Below, in pieces: positions 20,877 through 31,252 of a DNA stretch of 64,000 bases. How positions within the stretch are numbered: position 1 is the stretch's first letter; the number at the start of each line of letters is the position of its first letter. This stretch comes from Falciphora oryzae (Eukaryota > Ascomycota > Sordariomycetes > Magnaporthales > Magnaporthaceae). The notes beneath the pieces are model-generated. The model searched no databases. It was not told the origin of the DNA and saw only the letters and a program-made list of their open reading frames with translations. The stretch spans positions 1,247,803-1,311,802 of the forward strand of contig JNVV01000006.1 in assembly GCA_000733355.1 (NCBI GenBank). The letters run 5' to 3'. The position numbers and the translations under genes were made by a program.

Positions 20877-23321
20877 TCAGTCCTCGGTCGTCTTCTTGCT
20901 GGTGCCCCAGCTGCCGACGAGGGCCATCGCCACCTCGCCGCCCTCGGCGATTCGCTCGTCCCGCAGCGCGTCCGAGACACACCTCCACGGGTCACGACTG
21001 CCACCCCACTTGAGCAGGCTGTCCTTGAGGTGCTCACCGGCCTCGCGGCTGAGCGCGGCGCCATTTCGACCTGACGAGAACACGACTTTCCAGGCCCGTT
21101 CCGCCAGCACCTGGTCGAACAGGTAGCTGTAGTAGGTGCTGCCGTACCCAAACAGGTGCCCGAAGAAGCCCTGCCAGCGCGTCGAGGACGGGTCTGGCAC
21201 GAGGCTGCTGTGACGTGCCTGCAGCGCGTGGTACGCCTCGGTCGAGCTGAAGCCCGGCGCCGAGGCTTCAGGCGAATGGTAGACCTGGTCCAACATGGCC
21301 AGTATCACCTGGTAGTCGGTCCCGCAGCCCTCGAATCGCCGCGACCGCCGCAGCCGTTCCGCCACGAGCCCGTAGTCCAGCGTCTCACCCGTCTCGTGGT
21401 GACGGGCAAACAGCGCCAGCACCGACGGATCCGCCGCAAAGTACTCCATCAGCGTCGACGGAAGCTCCGCTAGGTCCGTTGCGCACCGCGTGCCAGCTAC
21501 GTTCTGGAATGACGTACGCGCCAGCACCGAGTGGATCGCGTGGCCCATCTCGTGGAAGAGCGTCTCGAGCTGCGAGAAGCTCAGGAACGCCGGCCTCTCC
21601 CCGCCCATGCCGCCAGCATCGCGCTGTGGGAAGTCGCACACCAGCGCGATCGTTGGGAGCTGCTTCAGCACGCCGCCCGGAGGTCTAGAGATGGCCATTC
21701 CATCGTTGGCCGCTAGCTCAGGCGATTCAAACACAGGGCTTGTGTGACCGTGCATGTACTCGGACCGCTGCCCCGCCGCCGCCTCGGCGATCTCGCTTTC
21801 AGCAATCTCGCGCGAGCAGCGGATGGTAAAGTGTGCCGGGTTCGGGGACTTGTCGTCGCGGTAGAAGAGGTCGCAGTACAAAACGGCTACATGGCCGTCC
21901 GTGTCCGAGACCACGTCGAGACGGCGCACATCGGGGTGCCACTTCTCGCCGGGGAGCGTCTCGCGCGGCACAAAGCGGATACCGTACAGGCGGCCAAAAA
22001 GCCTCGAGAGACCCTGCATTACACTCCCCACGGAGAAGTAGCTTGATAACGTGTCGTCGCGGCTCGGTCCGGACGGAGTCGAGGCAGCGCTAATGCGACT
22101 GATATAATAGTCCCTGTCCCACGGCTCGAGCGCGACAAAAGGCTGGCCCAGATGGGCCCGCTTCTCTTGAGTCAGCTGTTCGGCTTCCTGCAGAACCTTG
22201 GGGCTGTTGTTGCGAGCCAAAGCAACCAAGAATTGCTGGACCGACTCGGGGTTCTTGGCCATCATCCTGTCGCGGAGGGCCATGTGGCTGTAGCTCTCAA
22301 ACCCGGCGAGATCGGCGAGTTCGGCACGAGACTTTAGCAAGCCCTCGAGGAGGCCAACTGAATGGCGCGACGCCGTCCGGATAGCGTAGTAAATGGCCTT
22401 CCTGGTCTCCTCGTCGTGGACGGTGCGCAAGGCCGCGGCGGCTTCGCCGCTCATCGTGGGCAGGCTGACCATGCCCTTGCGTGAGAAATTGCGGACGACC
22501 TGGGGGTCCATGCCATGAAACTTGTGCGAGGGCAGGACCAGACGGCGCTGCTCAGGGGCCATCTCGTTCACGAACTCAGACCCTATCTCGCTAATCTTCT
22601 GTGAAAGATCGACGAAGCGGTCGCGGGCGGCCTGGGGCAGGTTGACGGCGGATTTCATGAAGTCCAGCTTGAGCAGCTGGGCCACCGACTTCTCCTCGTC
22701 AGACCACGATGCTGTGACGTCCGGGTCGGCCATGGCGCGGCCGAGCTGGTCATTCAGGCCAGTGGTGGTGTTGAGTTGGTTCATGTACTGGTACACCAGG
22801 CACCAGGCATCCGAGGCGGCCCTCTGGATGCGGCCGTCCGGGTGGGTAGCCCTCACAAAGTCGCATAGGTCTACGACGCGGCAGAGGAGGTCGCTCAGAC
22901 GGTCCAAGTTTCGCACGATGCTCTTGTACTCATCGAGAGTAGATGCGCCTAGAACGCGCTCTACTATGCCGTGTGCCTTGAGCAGGGTGGACTGGGCAAA
23001 GGCCAGAAAGCCATCCGGGCTTGTGAGGTAGGCGTTGCGGAACAGACCAGCGTTCCCGATGGGGAACATGGCCGATCTCGACGAGAACTCGCGCCACGCA
23101 GCGGGCGAGTCGAATATCTGGTGGAGGATCGAATCATCGTGTGTCTCGCTGGTGCTGTGGTCGGCGGGTAGGGTGGGGGTAGTTGTCGCCGTCGACGTTG
23201 TCGCCACGGCGCCAGGAGCTGTCGATAACTGGCGTCTAAGGCCAGCCTGGGGCCGCAGAGCCGAGGCCCGGCGGAGGCAGCTGGTGCAAACCCATGGCCG
23301 AGGCCGAAGGAGCTTGAGCAT
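20877..23321 (-). CDS. OCT1: Mitochondrial intermediate peptidase (octapeptidyl aminopeptidase)
   Basis: Single exon of 814 aa, the usual length. OCT1/MIP is a thimet-family (M3) zinc metallopeptidase of the mitochondrial matrix that removes an N-terminal octapeptide from some imported precursors after MPP cleavage. An Arg-rich presequence lacking acidic residues is visible (MLKLLRPRPWVCTSCLRRAS). The catalytic zinc motif HEMGH is at about residues 590-594 in LFHEMGHAIHS, with the expected downstream Tyr/His-rich region (FGYGSTYYSYLFDQVLA) that forms the substrate pocket in M3 enzymes. The stop at 20877 follows a Lys/Thr-rich tail. It is divergent from the MIC26-like gene across 639 nt. Confidence 0.95.
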   Translation of the reverse strand: MLKLLRPRPWVCTSCLRRASALRPQAGLRRQLSTAPGAVATTSTATTTPTLPADHSTSETHDDSILHQIFDSPAAWREFSSRSAMFPIGNAGLFRNAYLTSPDGFLAFAQSTLLKAHGIVERVLGASTLDEYKSIVRNLDRLSDLLCRVVDLCDFVRATHPDGRIQRAASDAWCLVYQYMNQLNTTTGLNDQLGRAMADPDVTASWSDEEKSVAQLLKLDFMKSAVNLPQAARDRFVDLSQKISEIGSEFVNEMAPEQRRLVLPSHKFHGMDPQVVRNFSRKGMVSLPTMSGEAAAALRTVHDEETRKAIYYAIRTASRHSVGLLEGLLKSRAELADLAGFESYSHMALRDRMMAKNPESVQQFLVALARNNSPKVLQEAEQLTQEKRAHLGQPFVALEPWDRDYYISRISAASTPSGPSRDDTLSSYFSVGSVMQGLSRLFGRLYGIRFVPRETLPGEKWHPDVRRLDVVSDTDGHVAVLYCDLFYRDDKSPNPAHFTIRCSREIAESEIAEAAAGQRSEYMHGHTSPVFESPELAANDGMAISRPPGGVLKQLPTIALVCDFPQRDAGGMGGERPAFLSFSQLETLFHEMGHAIHSVLARTSFQNVAGTRCATDLAELPSTLMEYFAADPSVLALFARHHETGETLDYGLVAERLRRSRRFEGCGTDYQVILAMLDQVYHSPEASAPGFSSTEAYHALQARHSSLVPDPSSTRWQGFFGHLFGYGSTYYSYLFDQVLAERAWKVVFSSGRNGAALSREAGEHLKDSLLKWGGSRDPWRCVSDALRDERIAEGGEVAMALVGSWGTSKKTTED

Positions 23322-23960
23322 GACGTGAGTATCTGTCTATCTTCGGCCGACACCGCTACGGCATGGTCGGCGTTTGATCGGAGGGGCGCGGGCGGCGGGC
23401 CGGGGTCGCGTGCGAGGGTCTGCTGCTGCTACACCATGCAAGACCGGGGCGCTGTCATATCGGGGTAGGTGTCTGTCTGGCGCAGAATTGACTGTATAGG
23501 TTTCTCGCTTGCAGTCGACTCAATTTCAGTTCAGGCCAGCTGCGAACCGGCTGCACATTTTGAATGTGGCGACAATGCGATGTCGCAAGCCGCGCGTGAA
23601 TGGATGACGATGTTCCACATTTTAGTGGAAGTCAGGGGGTTGAAGTCAATCGATAGCGGCACGGCACCGAAGCCCCCACATGTTGCATTCATTGCTTGCT
23701 CTGGAGCTGGCCAAGGAGGAAAAAAAAAAAAAAAAAAATCGTGCAGCCCGAACCTGTCCCGGATTCCGCCGCACAAGCAGCGTCATTCGGGCCAACCACA
23801 ATTGGAGCTCCACCCTCGATCCAGCGGCACTGACCACACCCACCACCACAGCCGGGAAGCTGGATTGACAAGGCACAGCAAATGCAGTCGTGCTAACAAC
23901 CACGCATCACGCACCGTCCCTCCCCACGCCCAGTCCATCATCGCGCAAAGACGGTCGAAG
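23322..23960. promoter_or_regulatory. Divergent promoter region OCT1 / MIC26-like
   Basis: 639 nt between head-to-head genes for two mitochondrial proteins. It contains an A19 tract at 23720-23738, about 220 nt before the MIC26-like ATG. Poly(dA:dT) tracts are known nucleosome-excluding elements in fungal promoters; the role here is inferred. Confidence 0.5.
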
Positions 23961-24895
23961 ATGGCTGCCAGGGTGCTGCTGGGCCAGGTAAGCATGCGCG
24001 ACGCCGTCAATTGGCCCTTCCCTGCAATCGGCTGACCTCTCCCCGAAGCGTGCTCCGGCACAATTGGCCGCCAGCCTCATTGCCGGCTCCGTTGCTTTAT
24101 ACCCCTCGGTTGCCCACGCCGAGGCTCCCTCCGACCTCCGGCTACCGGTTAGCCCCCACTCCCTGCTGTCGACCTAGATGTCTAGGTGCCGTGCTGTCCG
24201 CGTGCTGCTTCGACTGACACCGTGCTTGCTTTTTCTCGCTGCTCTCCCCACCTCTCCAGCCCAAAAAGTCCATCTACGACGACTACGATGAAGCTCCCTC
24301 AGCCCCGAAGAATTCGCCGCCGGCTCTACCATCCCCGGAGCAGAGCTACGGCGATGCCCAGCCCGTCCCCCGCCGCGGCCCCACCGCAACCAACCTGCTG
24401 GCGGCCCAGATCCGACGCGCCCGCCTCTTCCTGCACGCCCAGGCCGCCACGGTCGAGGACGGCGTCAACTCGGCGTTAGGCCGCGCCCTAGACCTGGAGC
24501 AGTCCTTCACCGCCACCGTCGCATCGCTGGCGCCGCCCCGCGAGAGCGGCGAGCGCGTGATGCCGGGCCTCGTCTACGTCCTGGTCGCCGCCATGGCGGG
24601 CAGCATCGTCGCCCGCCGCCGCAACATCCTCTTGCGCGCCACCACCCCGGTCGCCTTCGGCATCGCCGCCGGCTGGTCCGTCCTGCCCTTCACCATGCGC
24701 AACGTCGGCGACCTGGCCTGGAGGTACGAGGAGAAGGTCCCCGCCTTGGCCAACGCCCACGTGCGCACCCGTGAGGCCCTCGAGAAGAGCGTCGTCATGT
24801 CCAAGCTCCACTACCAGCTGGGCGTCCAGTTCGTCGAGGACAAGGTCACCGCGACCAGAGAAACCATCGAGGGATGGGTTAGGAAAGGAAAATAA
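23961..24895 (+). CDS. MIC26: MICOS complex subunit MIC26/MIC27 (apolipoprotein O family)
   Basis: Three exons, 23961-23987, 24049-24147 and 24260-24895, in phase, giving 253 aa. The family belongs to the MICOS complex that holds crista junctions at the mitochondrial inner membrane. Exon 1 encodes only MAARVLLGQ; exon 2 adds a hydrophobic N-terminal segment (LAASLIAGSVALYPSVAHA). The KKSIYDDYDE motif opening exon 3 is typical of the N-terminal part of fungal members. Two membrane segments follow: MPGLVYVLVAAMAGSIVA and TPVAFGIAAGWSVLPF, separated by an RRRN loop. The C-terminus is a helical charged tail. The first two splice joins are inferred and the least certain part. MIC26 and MIC27 cannot be told apart here. 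Confidence 0.82.
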
Positions 24896-25335
24896 TTTCG
24901 CATCTCACCCGCTGATCGTCGCAGGAGTGCTGTTGCGGTGGAAGAAAAAAAAGGAGCAAGGATAAACAGGTGGAGGTTTTCAATACCTCATGGTTCAGCT
25001 GCAAGAGCCGGTTGCTCTTCTGCAAGTCGAAGCGGTTGATACGATGCTGTACAATAAATACAACATGCGACATAGACTTTTCTTTTACCACTTTTCTTTC
25101 GGTTATTTCCCTGTCCAACTGGGCGACGTACATCAGGCGTGTGTTGTGCAGTGTAATTGCTAGGCGTTGGCAGCCATTTAAACAGTCCGTGACCCTTCCT
25201 TGTTCCTATTATCAGCCCATGCCGTTCTATATAGGTTTCTATGCTCTGTGTGAGCGTGATACAACCCGTAAAATGAATATTATACAATGACGCTATGCGA
25301 CGAACAGGTGAAAGTGACGCAGCCCCAGGACGGCC
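24896..25335. other. Convergent intergenic region
   Basis: 440 nt between the stops of the MIC26-like gene (+) and TPC1 (-), AT-richer, probably two overlapping 3' UTRs. No gene seen. Confidence 0.55.
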
Positions 25336-26501
25336 TTATAACGCCTTCTCTTGTCTGCCCTGTTCCAGCTGGATGAGAGCCCTCAGGACACGCTCGTAGG
25401 TCCACATAGTGACGGCGCTCGCGGGAGCAGCCTTCAGCAGACTGACGGTCAGGCCACGGTACAGTCCACGCACGCCCTCAGCGCGAAGGACGACGGCGAT
25501 GGTGTGTAGGGCACCTCGTCGGTACTCGGGGATGTTCCTGTGGACATATCGAGACCGCGTGGGGCCCTGGACCTGGATGCGGCGGCGGACCAGGTCGAGC
25601 GGGAAGACGGCCGTCTTGGCGGCGGCGCTGGCCGTGATGCTAGCCAGGGCCAGCTGGCCGCCCCACCAGAACGGCAGCTTCACGTCGGACAGGGGCGCGC
25701 GCAGCGACTCGTAGACGGCGAAAAATATGCCCATGAAGGGCAGCGTCTGGCCCACGGCGGGCCCCAGGCCGCGGAAGAAGCCCCGCGGCCCCTCGTCGCG
25801 CCAGATGTCGGCCACGGCGCGGCGGAGCGACGAGTAGACGCGGTTATTGCCCTGGGCCGCGAACCGGGTCCGCAGCAGGTCGAGCGGGTACGTGGCAGCC
25901 GTGGCGGCGACGCCCGCGGCGCCGCCGCCGACGAAAGACTCGGCGGCGGGCGGCAGGCGGCGGCCCGTCTCGTCGCCGACGCGCTGCAGGAACTGGGCGA
26001 CGGAGCGGTAGGCGGTGAACTGGATGGCCGAGTAGGCGATGTAGAGCAGCTCAGCCGGCACGTTGCCCTTCCACAGGCCCGTCAGCCCTTCAGCCCGCAC
26101 GATTTGGCGCATGGTCGGGATCGTGCCCTTGTAGACGGGGCCGACGCGCGGGTCCGGGAGCGACAGCGGGTCCGACAGCGAGTGCGTCTGCAGCTGGAGC
26201 CGGATCTTGACGACATCGAGCGGCGCGATGACAAAGCTGGAGTCGGGGGAGATGACGGCGTGGGGTCTCATTAGTTCTCTGGGCCGGTGTAACACTAAGC
26301 CCGCCCCAGGAGCACGAAGGAACCTACCGGGCTACCATTCCGGCTGTCGCGCCCGCAGCCACGACCTGCAGCCTTGAGCCCTGCATACAGACGGCGGCGA
26401 GATAGCCTCGTCAGCCTTGGTCCTCGCCACACGCCGAGCCGGAGCCGTCACACGAAGTTTGTTGTTACCTCATCTTTCAGACGTTCCCCGGAGGCGGACA
26501 T
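25336..26501 (-). CDS. TPC1: Mitochondrial thiamine pyrophosphate carrier
   Basis: Three exons, 26501-26469, 26380-26328 and 26236-25336, in phase, giving 328 aa. TPC1 is an SLC25-family carrier that imports thiamine pyrophosphate into the matrix. Three tandem carrier repeats are present with signatures [20 protein letters not shown] and [10 protein letters not shown]. The exon 1-2 product ([11 protein letters not shown] then [18 protein letters not shown]) supplies the first half of helix 1, which the long third-exon frame alone lacks; that frame opens with intron-derived residues. The [17 protein letters not shown] matrix motifs follow each repeat ([24 protein letters not shown]). Substrate assignment rests on overall resemblance to fungal TPC1 and is less certain than the carrier family itself. 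Confidence 0.88.
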
Positions 26502-26545
26502 GCACCCGGACTCTGAAAGGTCCCCTCGATGGCGCCTATGAATAG

Positions 26546-26581
26546 CTCGCCTTCACCCTCGCCTTCACCCTCGCCCTCGCC
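26546..26581. repeat. CTCGCC(TTCACC) short tandem repeat
   Basis: Two copies of ctcgccttcacc followed by two ctcgcc half-units, just upstream of TPC1. Seen directly. Confidence 0.85.
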
Positions 26582-27925
26582 CTTGCACACGTTGGCAAGC
26601 TAGAGACCACTGTGGGTGGATCAGAGTCGATGCAGTGTAGTCGCAAGCCGAAGATTTCTGGTATCGAAATGCCGCGGTTTGTACGACGTCGTAGACGAAG
26701 CAGGGATTCGTCGCGGCGGGAGCCAAATGGCAAACTTAAACCAAGCCTCGGGAGGGTATAAATTTGGCAGAAGTTTATCCGATCTTTTTCATCGAATGTC
26801 GGCCTTCACATCACTCATCACGATGCTCACCGGGCTGGCGTGGATTGCGGCCGATGACGCGGGTGGTATGTCATTGAAAAATTCACCAACGCGTTTTGCC
26901 AATGCTGGGAGAACCCTGGCCAAGACAAAAATTAGTCTTTGATTACTCTGATGGAGCCGGCACTTTCTTCTGGGAGAGCTTGGAGCCCGACACAGCGGCC
27001 AGCCGCATCCAAGCAAATCGAGATTGATAGGATCAATCCATCGGCAAGTTGGTGTGAAGCGACGGATTTGAGGGGCTCCCTTCTGACGAAGCAAACGCAG
27101 GGACCTGCAACGTCGGGCGTGGTCACAAGCCAAGGCCACGCGCCCCAGGTCAAAACACTCATCGTTGACGAAGAGCCATTCGATGTAATTTCAGGAGACG
27201 AGCAAACAAAGCGCAAGCACGCTAACACGACAGAATAACCGCAACTCAATATCAGCGGAGACGCACAGTATGTGTTTTCATTCTTTTGACATTTACCCAA
27301 GGTCTTAGGTACTCGGCACGACAACGCTTGCGGAGAGTTGACGATCCGCTGCAGGCAGCCCGGTGGGGTCGTCCAATTGCTTCCCGCAGTTCCATTCTTC
27401 CACAGCCTTCCGCTAGCCCGGTGCCACGGCGCTACGGCACATGTCCTCCATCGCCCACCCCAGTCCTGTGACGTGCCCCAGACTCCCAGACCCAGGGCCC
27501 AGTGAGGGGGAAACGGCCAGGCGGTGCTTTTGTTCCCTGCCACTGTCACCGGGGAGCTGGGCGGGCCGCCAGTGTTCGACGATTACACATGCCGTCCAGC
27601 TTTGCACCCTTTTCCTCTCCCGATAAACATACACAACTCTGCTTTCCCGCTTCGTTTCTTCAATCTCGACTCTAGCTTCCCCTGTAACCACAGAAGCTTG
27701 CTGCACCGAGTCAATCTCCAGACAATCACAACACTCCTGCCGCTGCCGAGGCTCGCCAGATGAAACCGTCCACCAAGTCGATACCGCCGTCTTATCGCAT
27801 GTGATAACACACCCGACGACCCTACACCACCCAGGCAGCCCTGAGGTGTCATCTCCCATCACTGCCCTCCAGGTACATAAGCAGACAGAACCCCACGGGG
27901 CGGTCCATTGAGATACGGCCTTGTC

Positions 27926-27948
27926 AAAAAAAAAAAAAAAAAAAAAAA
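27926..27948. repeat. A23 tract immediately upstream of a start codon
   Basis: Uninterrupted run of 23 A ending 10 nt before the ATG at 27959. It could be a nucleosome-free promoter element or part of an A-rich mRNA leader. Confidence 0.95.
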
Positions 27949-27958
27949 GACGGCAAAA

Positions 27959-29218
27959 ATGGCGGCACCTTCAACAACAACTATCAGTCCCCCGGACGTC
28001 AGGGGTATCGTGGGCCCGCTCCTGCCCTCGCTACCGGGCGCCGCAGTCGCCACCGAGCCGGCCGCTGCCATCCTGCCGCTCCTCTCGCCCATCCTCCGCC
28101 AGCGCGTCCAGCTGTTGTCCGCCGCCAGCACAGAGCCGTGGATCCGCCTTCTCTCCTACGACACCGCCAAGGCCGCCCGCCTAGCCGAGATTGCCCGCGG
28201 CGACAGCTTCGAGCCGCACCCCGCCTCGGGCGAGGTCGAGGTTGACTGGGACGCTGATGTCGAGACCAGGTACCGCCGGCTGGACCAGGAGACCTTGCAA
28301 GCCCTCGTCGTTCTCGGTGCCTTCGACCTTTTCTTCCGCCTCGTCTATTGCACGCGCGACCCCCAGGGCGGCGGCGACGGCTGGAGGGTCGGCGAGGTCA
28401 GCGTGGCCGGCCGGCCGTCCCCCTTTGCGTCGTTCGGCGGCAAGCCCAGCATAACCGAGGCTGAGAGCGAATACAAGGAGGCGGTCCAGGCACGACTGGC
28501 TCCAAGCGCGACCAAGAGCGCGACCAAGCAAGATGCCTCGTCGTCGGGCGCGGGAGCGAGCGGAGGACATGGACAGGAGGACGAGGAGGATGACGACGAC
28601 GACGACTATTGGGCTCGGTACGACGCGACGCCGGCACGGTCTCCGACGGTAAAGCGATCACCCGTCCCGGGATCAGCACGGCAAGCCCCGCAGGCAGACA
28701 GCTCCTACCAGATGGCGGCTGCAGAAGAAGCGTATTTCGCGCAGTATGATTCGGTCCAGCCGGCAATGGACAACCACGATCCGGACGAGGAGGCCAACCT
28801 GGCCAAGGCCGGGGCGGTGGTGCCCCCGCTGGGCCTGGCACGGCCGGCGGAGGTGGAGGAGCCGCAGCCGGGCGAGACTCGGGGGGCCTGGACGCTAGCG
28901 GGCGGGCCCGAGACGGCGGTGTCGTCGCACGGCTCGCACAAGTCGGTTGATGACGATGAGAAAGAACGCCTGGAGCGGCTGCTGCACCCGAGGCCGTCGT
29001 CGAGCTCGGCGGGAAGCAGCTCGACCGGTTCGTCCATGGTGGCCAAGCTCGAGGAGTCGGCGGAGCGGCGGGAGCAGAGCGAGTTCGGCATCAAGCAGCA
29101 CGTGTCGCGGTCCATCAAGAGCCTGTTCCTGCTGTCGCGCGCCGCCGGTATCGACAGGGACGAGTTCGAGCGCATGGTCAAGACAGAGCTGGACGTTCTG
29201 GGGCTGATAGAGGATTAG
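27959..29218 (+). CDS. Conserved fungal protein of unknown function with paired Y-(W/F)-A-x-Y-D motifs
   Basis: Single exon of 419 aa from the ATG at 27959; the frame continues upstream only through the poly(A) tract. No enzyme domain is recognised. Residues 1-150 are ordered-looking, with alpha-helical LLPLLSP/ALVVLGAFDLFFRLVYC segments. A low-complexity acidic centre follows (DEEDDDDDDYWARYD). Two related hexamers occur, YWARYD at 217-222 and YFAQYD at 259-264. The C-terminal 60 residues form a second ordered block (FGIKQHVSRSIKSLFLLSRAAGIDRDEFERMV; quoted here in part as IKSLFLLSRAAGI). The layout of two ordered ends with an acidic linker bearing repeated short motifs suggests an adaptor, but that is inference only. 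Confidence 0.85.
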   Translation: MAAPSTTTISPPDVRGIVGPLLPSLPGAAVATEPAAAILPLLSPILRQRVQLLSAASTEPWIRLLSYDTAKAARLAEIARGDSFEPHPASGEVEVDWDADVETRYRRLDQETLQALVVLGAFDLFFRLVYCTRDPQGGGDGWRVGEVSVAGRPSPFASFGGKPSITEAESEYKEAVQARLAPSATKSATKQDASSSGAGASGGHGQEDEEDDDDDDYWARYDATPARSPTVKRSPVPGSARQAPQADSSYQMAAAEEAYFAQYDSVQPAMDNHDPDEEANLAKAGAVVPPLGLARPAEVEEPQPGETRGAWTLAGGPETAVSSHGSHKSVDDDEKERLERLLHPRPSSSSAGSSSTGSSMVAKLEESAERREQSEFGIKQHVSRSIKSLFLLSRAAGIDRDEFERMVKTELDVLGLIED

Positions 29219-30209
29219 GGGCGGGGCTGGTTATGAGATAAACAACGTGGTGCCTTGTTTCCTATAGGATTACCGTGTCTATCATGATTACGACACGCAC
29301 GTTAGACTGCAAAGCGGAGGGATGGGGGTTTCTACTTTTCCCTTTGGTTGTTTGGGCTCAGGGCTTCTTAGCATTGGCGAACGGCGTCACGGGTGGATTT
29401 TTGGGGACACAATCTGCTCGGGCGGGCGGGCTGGAACTAGCACACAAAGCATCGAGAATGAAGCATGAAATAGTTTGAATTTTGGTATTCCCCAGGGACT
29501 CGTGGAGTAGAGTGAGGGGTGCAACGGTCGGAAACCCAATGTTGAGAAATGTAATCTGCGTGGCTGGCGAGCCTAGGACATGGATCAGGTGGTGGCTGTC
29601 GGCGCCATCGGCTATCGCGCGGCAACAGAAGATTGACGGACTTCCGGCTTCCATTCCAGTGTCTGCCCGAGACTTGCTGCTGCTACCGCTACTTGGCAGC
29701 CAGCCATGGTCATTAGGACTGGATGGTCAAGCTGTAGGTTGCATTCCGGGAAGTGATCAAACGATTTTGCTATTTCTAGTCCAGGGCCGTTTTGCTTGTG
29801 CAGTATCGCTCTCGAGGCTTTGTCGTTGATATGCTCGTTTACCAAGTTAACTGCTGGGTTTTCGGTCCCTTTTCCTCCAACCTGTTCAACTTTCTTTGCG
29901 GCTTGTGTCCTTTTTGCCTCCAAGGTCCTGTTACTTTTTTTCCCCCCCGTTTGGAATTGATTTAGACGTCGAGTTTCGAAGCATTGTCGCCTAACCCGTT
30001 CGAGTCCCGAGCTGGCATCGGAGGTTTGCTGATCCTCACATTGATCAAGGACGGCCCGCTGCGACGAAAATCTTGATTGCCTTACCTTTCAGGCGCCAAA
30101 ACACCAGTTTCGCCAATGGCTGCGAGTCGCGACGAAAAAAAGACGCTGGAAGCTCCGCTGGCCTAGGAGCATAATACCGCCGCCAACGCGCCCGCAACCC
30201 ATATTCGCC
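29219..30209. other. Intergenic
   Basis: About 1 kb between two plus-strand genes, holding the 3' UTR of the first and the promoter of the mitoribosomal protein gene. A B-box-like gttcgagtcccg at about 29999 is not part of a foldable tRNA (see rejected). No gene is supported. Confidence 0.5.
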
Positions 30210-31252
30210 ATGCTACGCCCGAGGATACCATTGCCGCACCTGGGGCAGCTGGCTCGGACACCACAGAGGAGGCTCATCCACAAGGTGCGGCCGCTGAAGC
30301 ACGACTTTTCCACCAAGGGCATTGGCGAGGAGGGACACAAATTCCTGAGCCCCGAGGCCGTCGACTTCGCCTACACACAGTACCAGACCCTAGCCCTGGA
30401 GAAGCTGAACAGGCTCACCGACGGTTTGTTTGCACCTTTGTCCAGCTGTTGCAGCTCCGTTGTCCCCTCGAGCAGAGCAGGGTGCGTGTGTGGGTGGTGG
30501 TTCCCGATCTGGTGCTGATTCCCTTCGCTCCTCTCCCTCCCCCACGCGCTGGGCAAAAAAAAAAAAAAACAGGCCAGGAGGATGACCTGAGCAGCACGCC
30601 CAACGGGCTGCAGAGTCTCATCATCAGAACGGCGCGCGACCCCAACAAGGCGCCGACGTTCAACTACGCTAGCATGGCGCACAACAACGAGTTCTTCTTC
30701 AACGGCCTGTGTCACAAGGGGCCTAAGATCCCCTCGGAGCTCAAGGAGCAGCTTGTCGAGGCCTTTGGCAGCATCGAGACGCTGCGCCGCGAGTTCCTCG
30801 TCACGGCCGTCGCCATGTTCGGTCCCGGATACGTCTGGCTCGTGCGCGCGCGCAGCCCGACCTCGCTCAAGGAGCGCTTCCGCCTGCTGCCTACCTACCT
30901 GGCCGGCACCCCATACCCCGAGGCCCACTGGCGCCAGCAGCGCACCGACATGAACACGGGCGGCAACGTCGACGAGTGGATGGCCAGCCAAAAGGCCGCC
31001 GTGGCGCCCGCGGGCGCGGCGGGCGCGGCCAAGGGCAAGGCCGAGCCGGCCCCGGGAGGGCTCAGGAGCGTCGTGCCCCTGCTGTGCCTCAACACCTGGG
31101 AGCACGTCTACCTGCCCGACTACGGCATCCTGACCCCCGAGGGCAAGGAGGGCAAGCGCGAGTACATTATGAAGTGGTGGGACCACATCGACTGGAACGT
31201 CGTCGCCAGCCGCGCCAACCTGGCCGCGGGGACCCCGTCGCTCATCCGGTGA
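30210..31252 (+). CDS. RSM26: Mitochondrial small-subunit ribosomal protein mS42/mS43 (SOD-like, Rsm26/Mrp1 type)
   Basis: Two exons, 30210-30423 and 30573-31252, phase 1 join, 297 aa. The yeast relatives Mrp1 and Rsm26 are iron/manganese superoxide dismutase folds recruited into the mitoribosome. An Arg-rich presequence is visible (MLRPRIPLPHLGQ, QRRLIHK). The SOD-like N-domain contains FNYASMAHNNEFFFNGL; the C-domain contains FGPGYVWLV and PLLCLNTWEHVYLPDYG with the SOD-type WEH signature. In a true SOD the first domain would give two His ligands and the second a D-x-W-E-H; here the aspartate of that motif is replaced (LNTWEH), so a structural rather than catalytic role is expected. mS42 and mS43 are not separable by eye. 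The intron ends in A15-CAG (see findings). Confidence 0.85.

Larger units (their letters stand above)
26502..27958. other. Large divergent intergenic region upstream of TPC1 and the 27959 gene
   Basis: 1.46 kb. It contains short tandem CTCGCCTTCACC repeats at 26546-26581, a CT-rich zone at 27590-27760 and an A23 tract at 27926-27948. Open frames on either strand (for example 26932-27549 on minus) lack ATG starts in good context and any domain, so I do not call genes. Confidence 0.5.

Noticed and set aside
26932..27549. 205-codon minus-strand frame in the TPC1 upstream region
   Set aside because: Trp/Gly/Cys-rich random composition, no domain, and located in a divergent promoter gap.
29985..30020. 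tRNA B-box-like gttcgagtcccg
   Set aside because: No A-box at the right distance and no acceptor or T-stem pairing; a tRNA cannot be folded. A reverse-strand look-alike near 50200 fails the same test.
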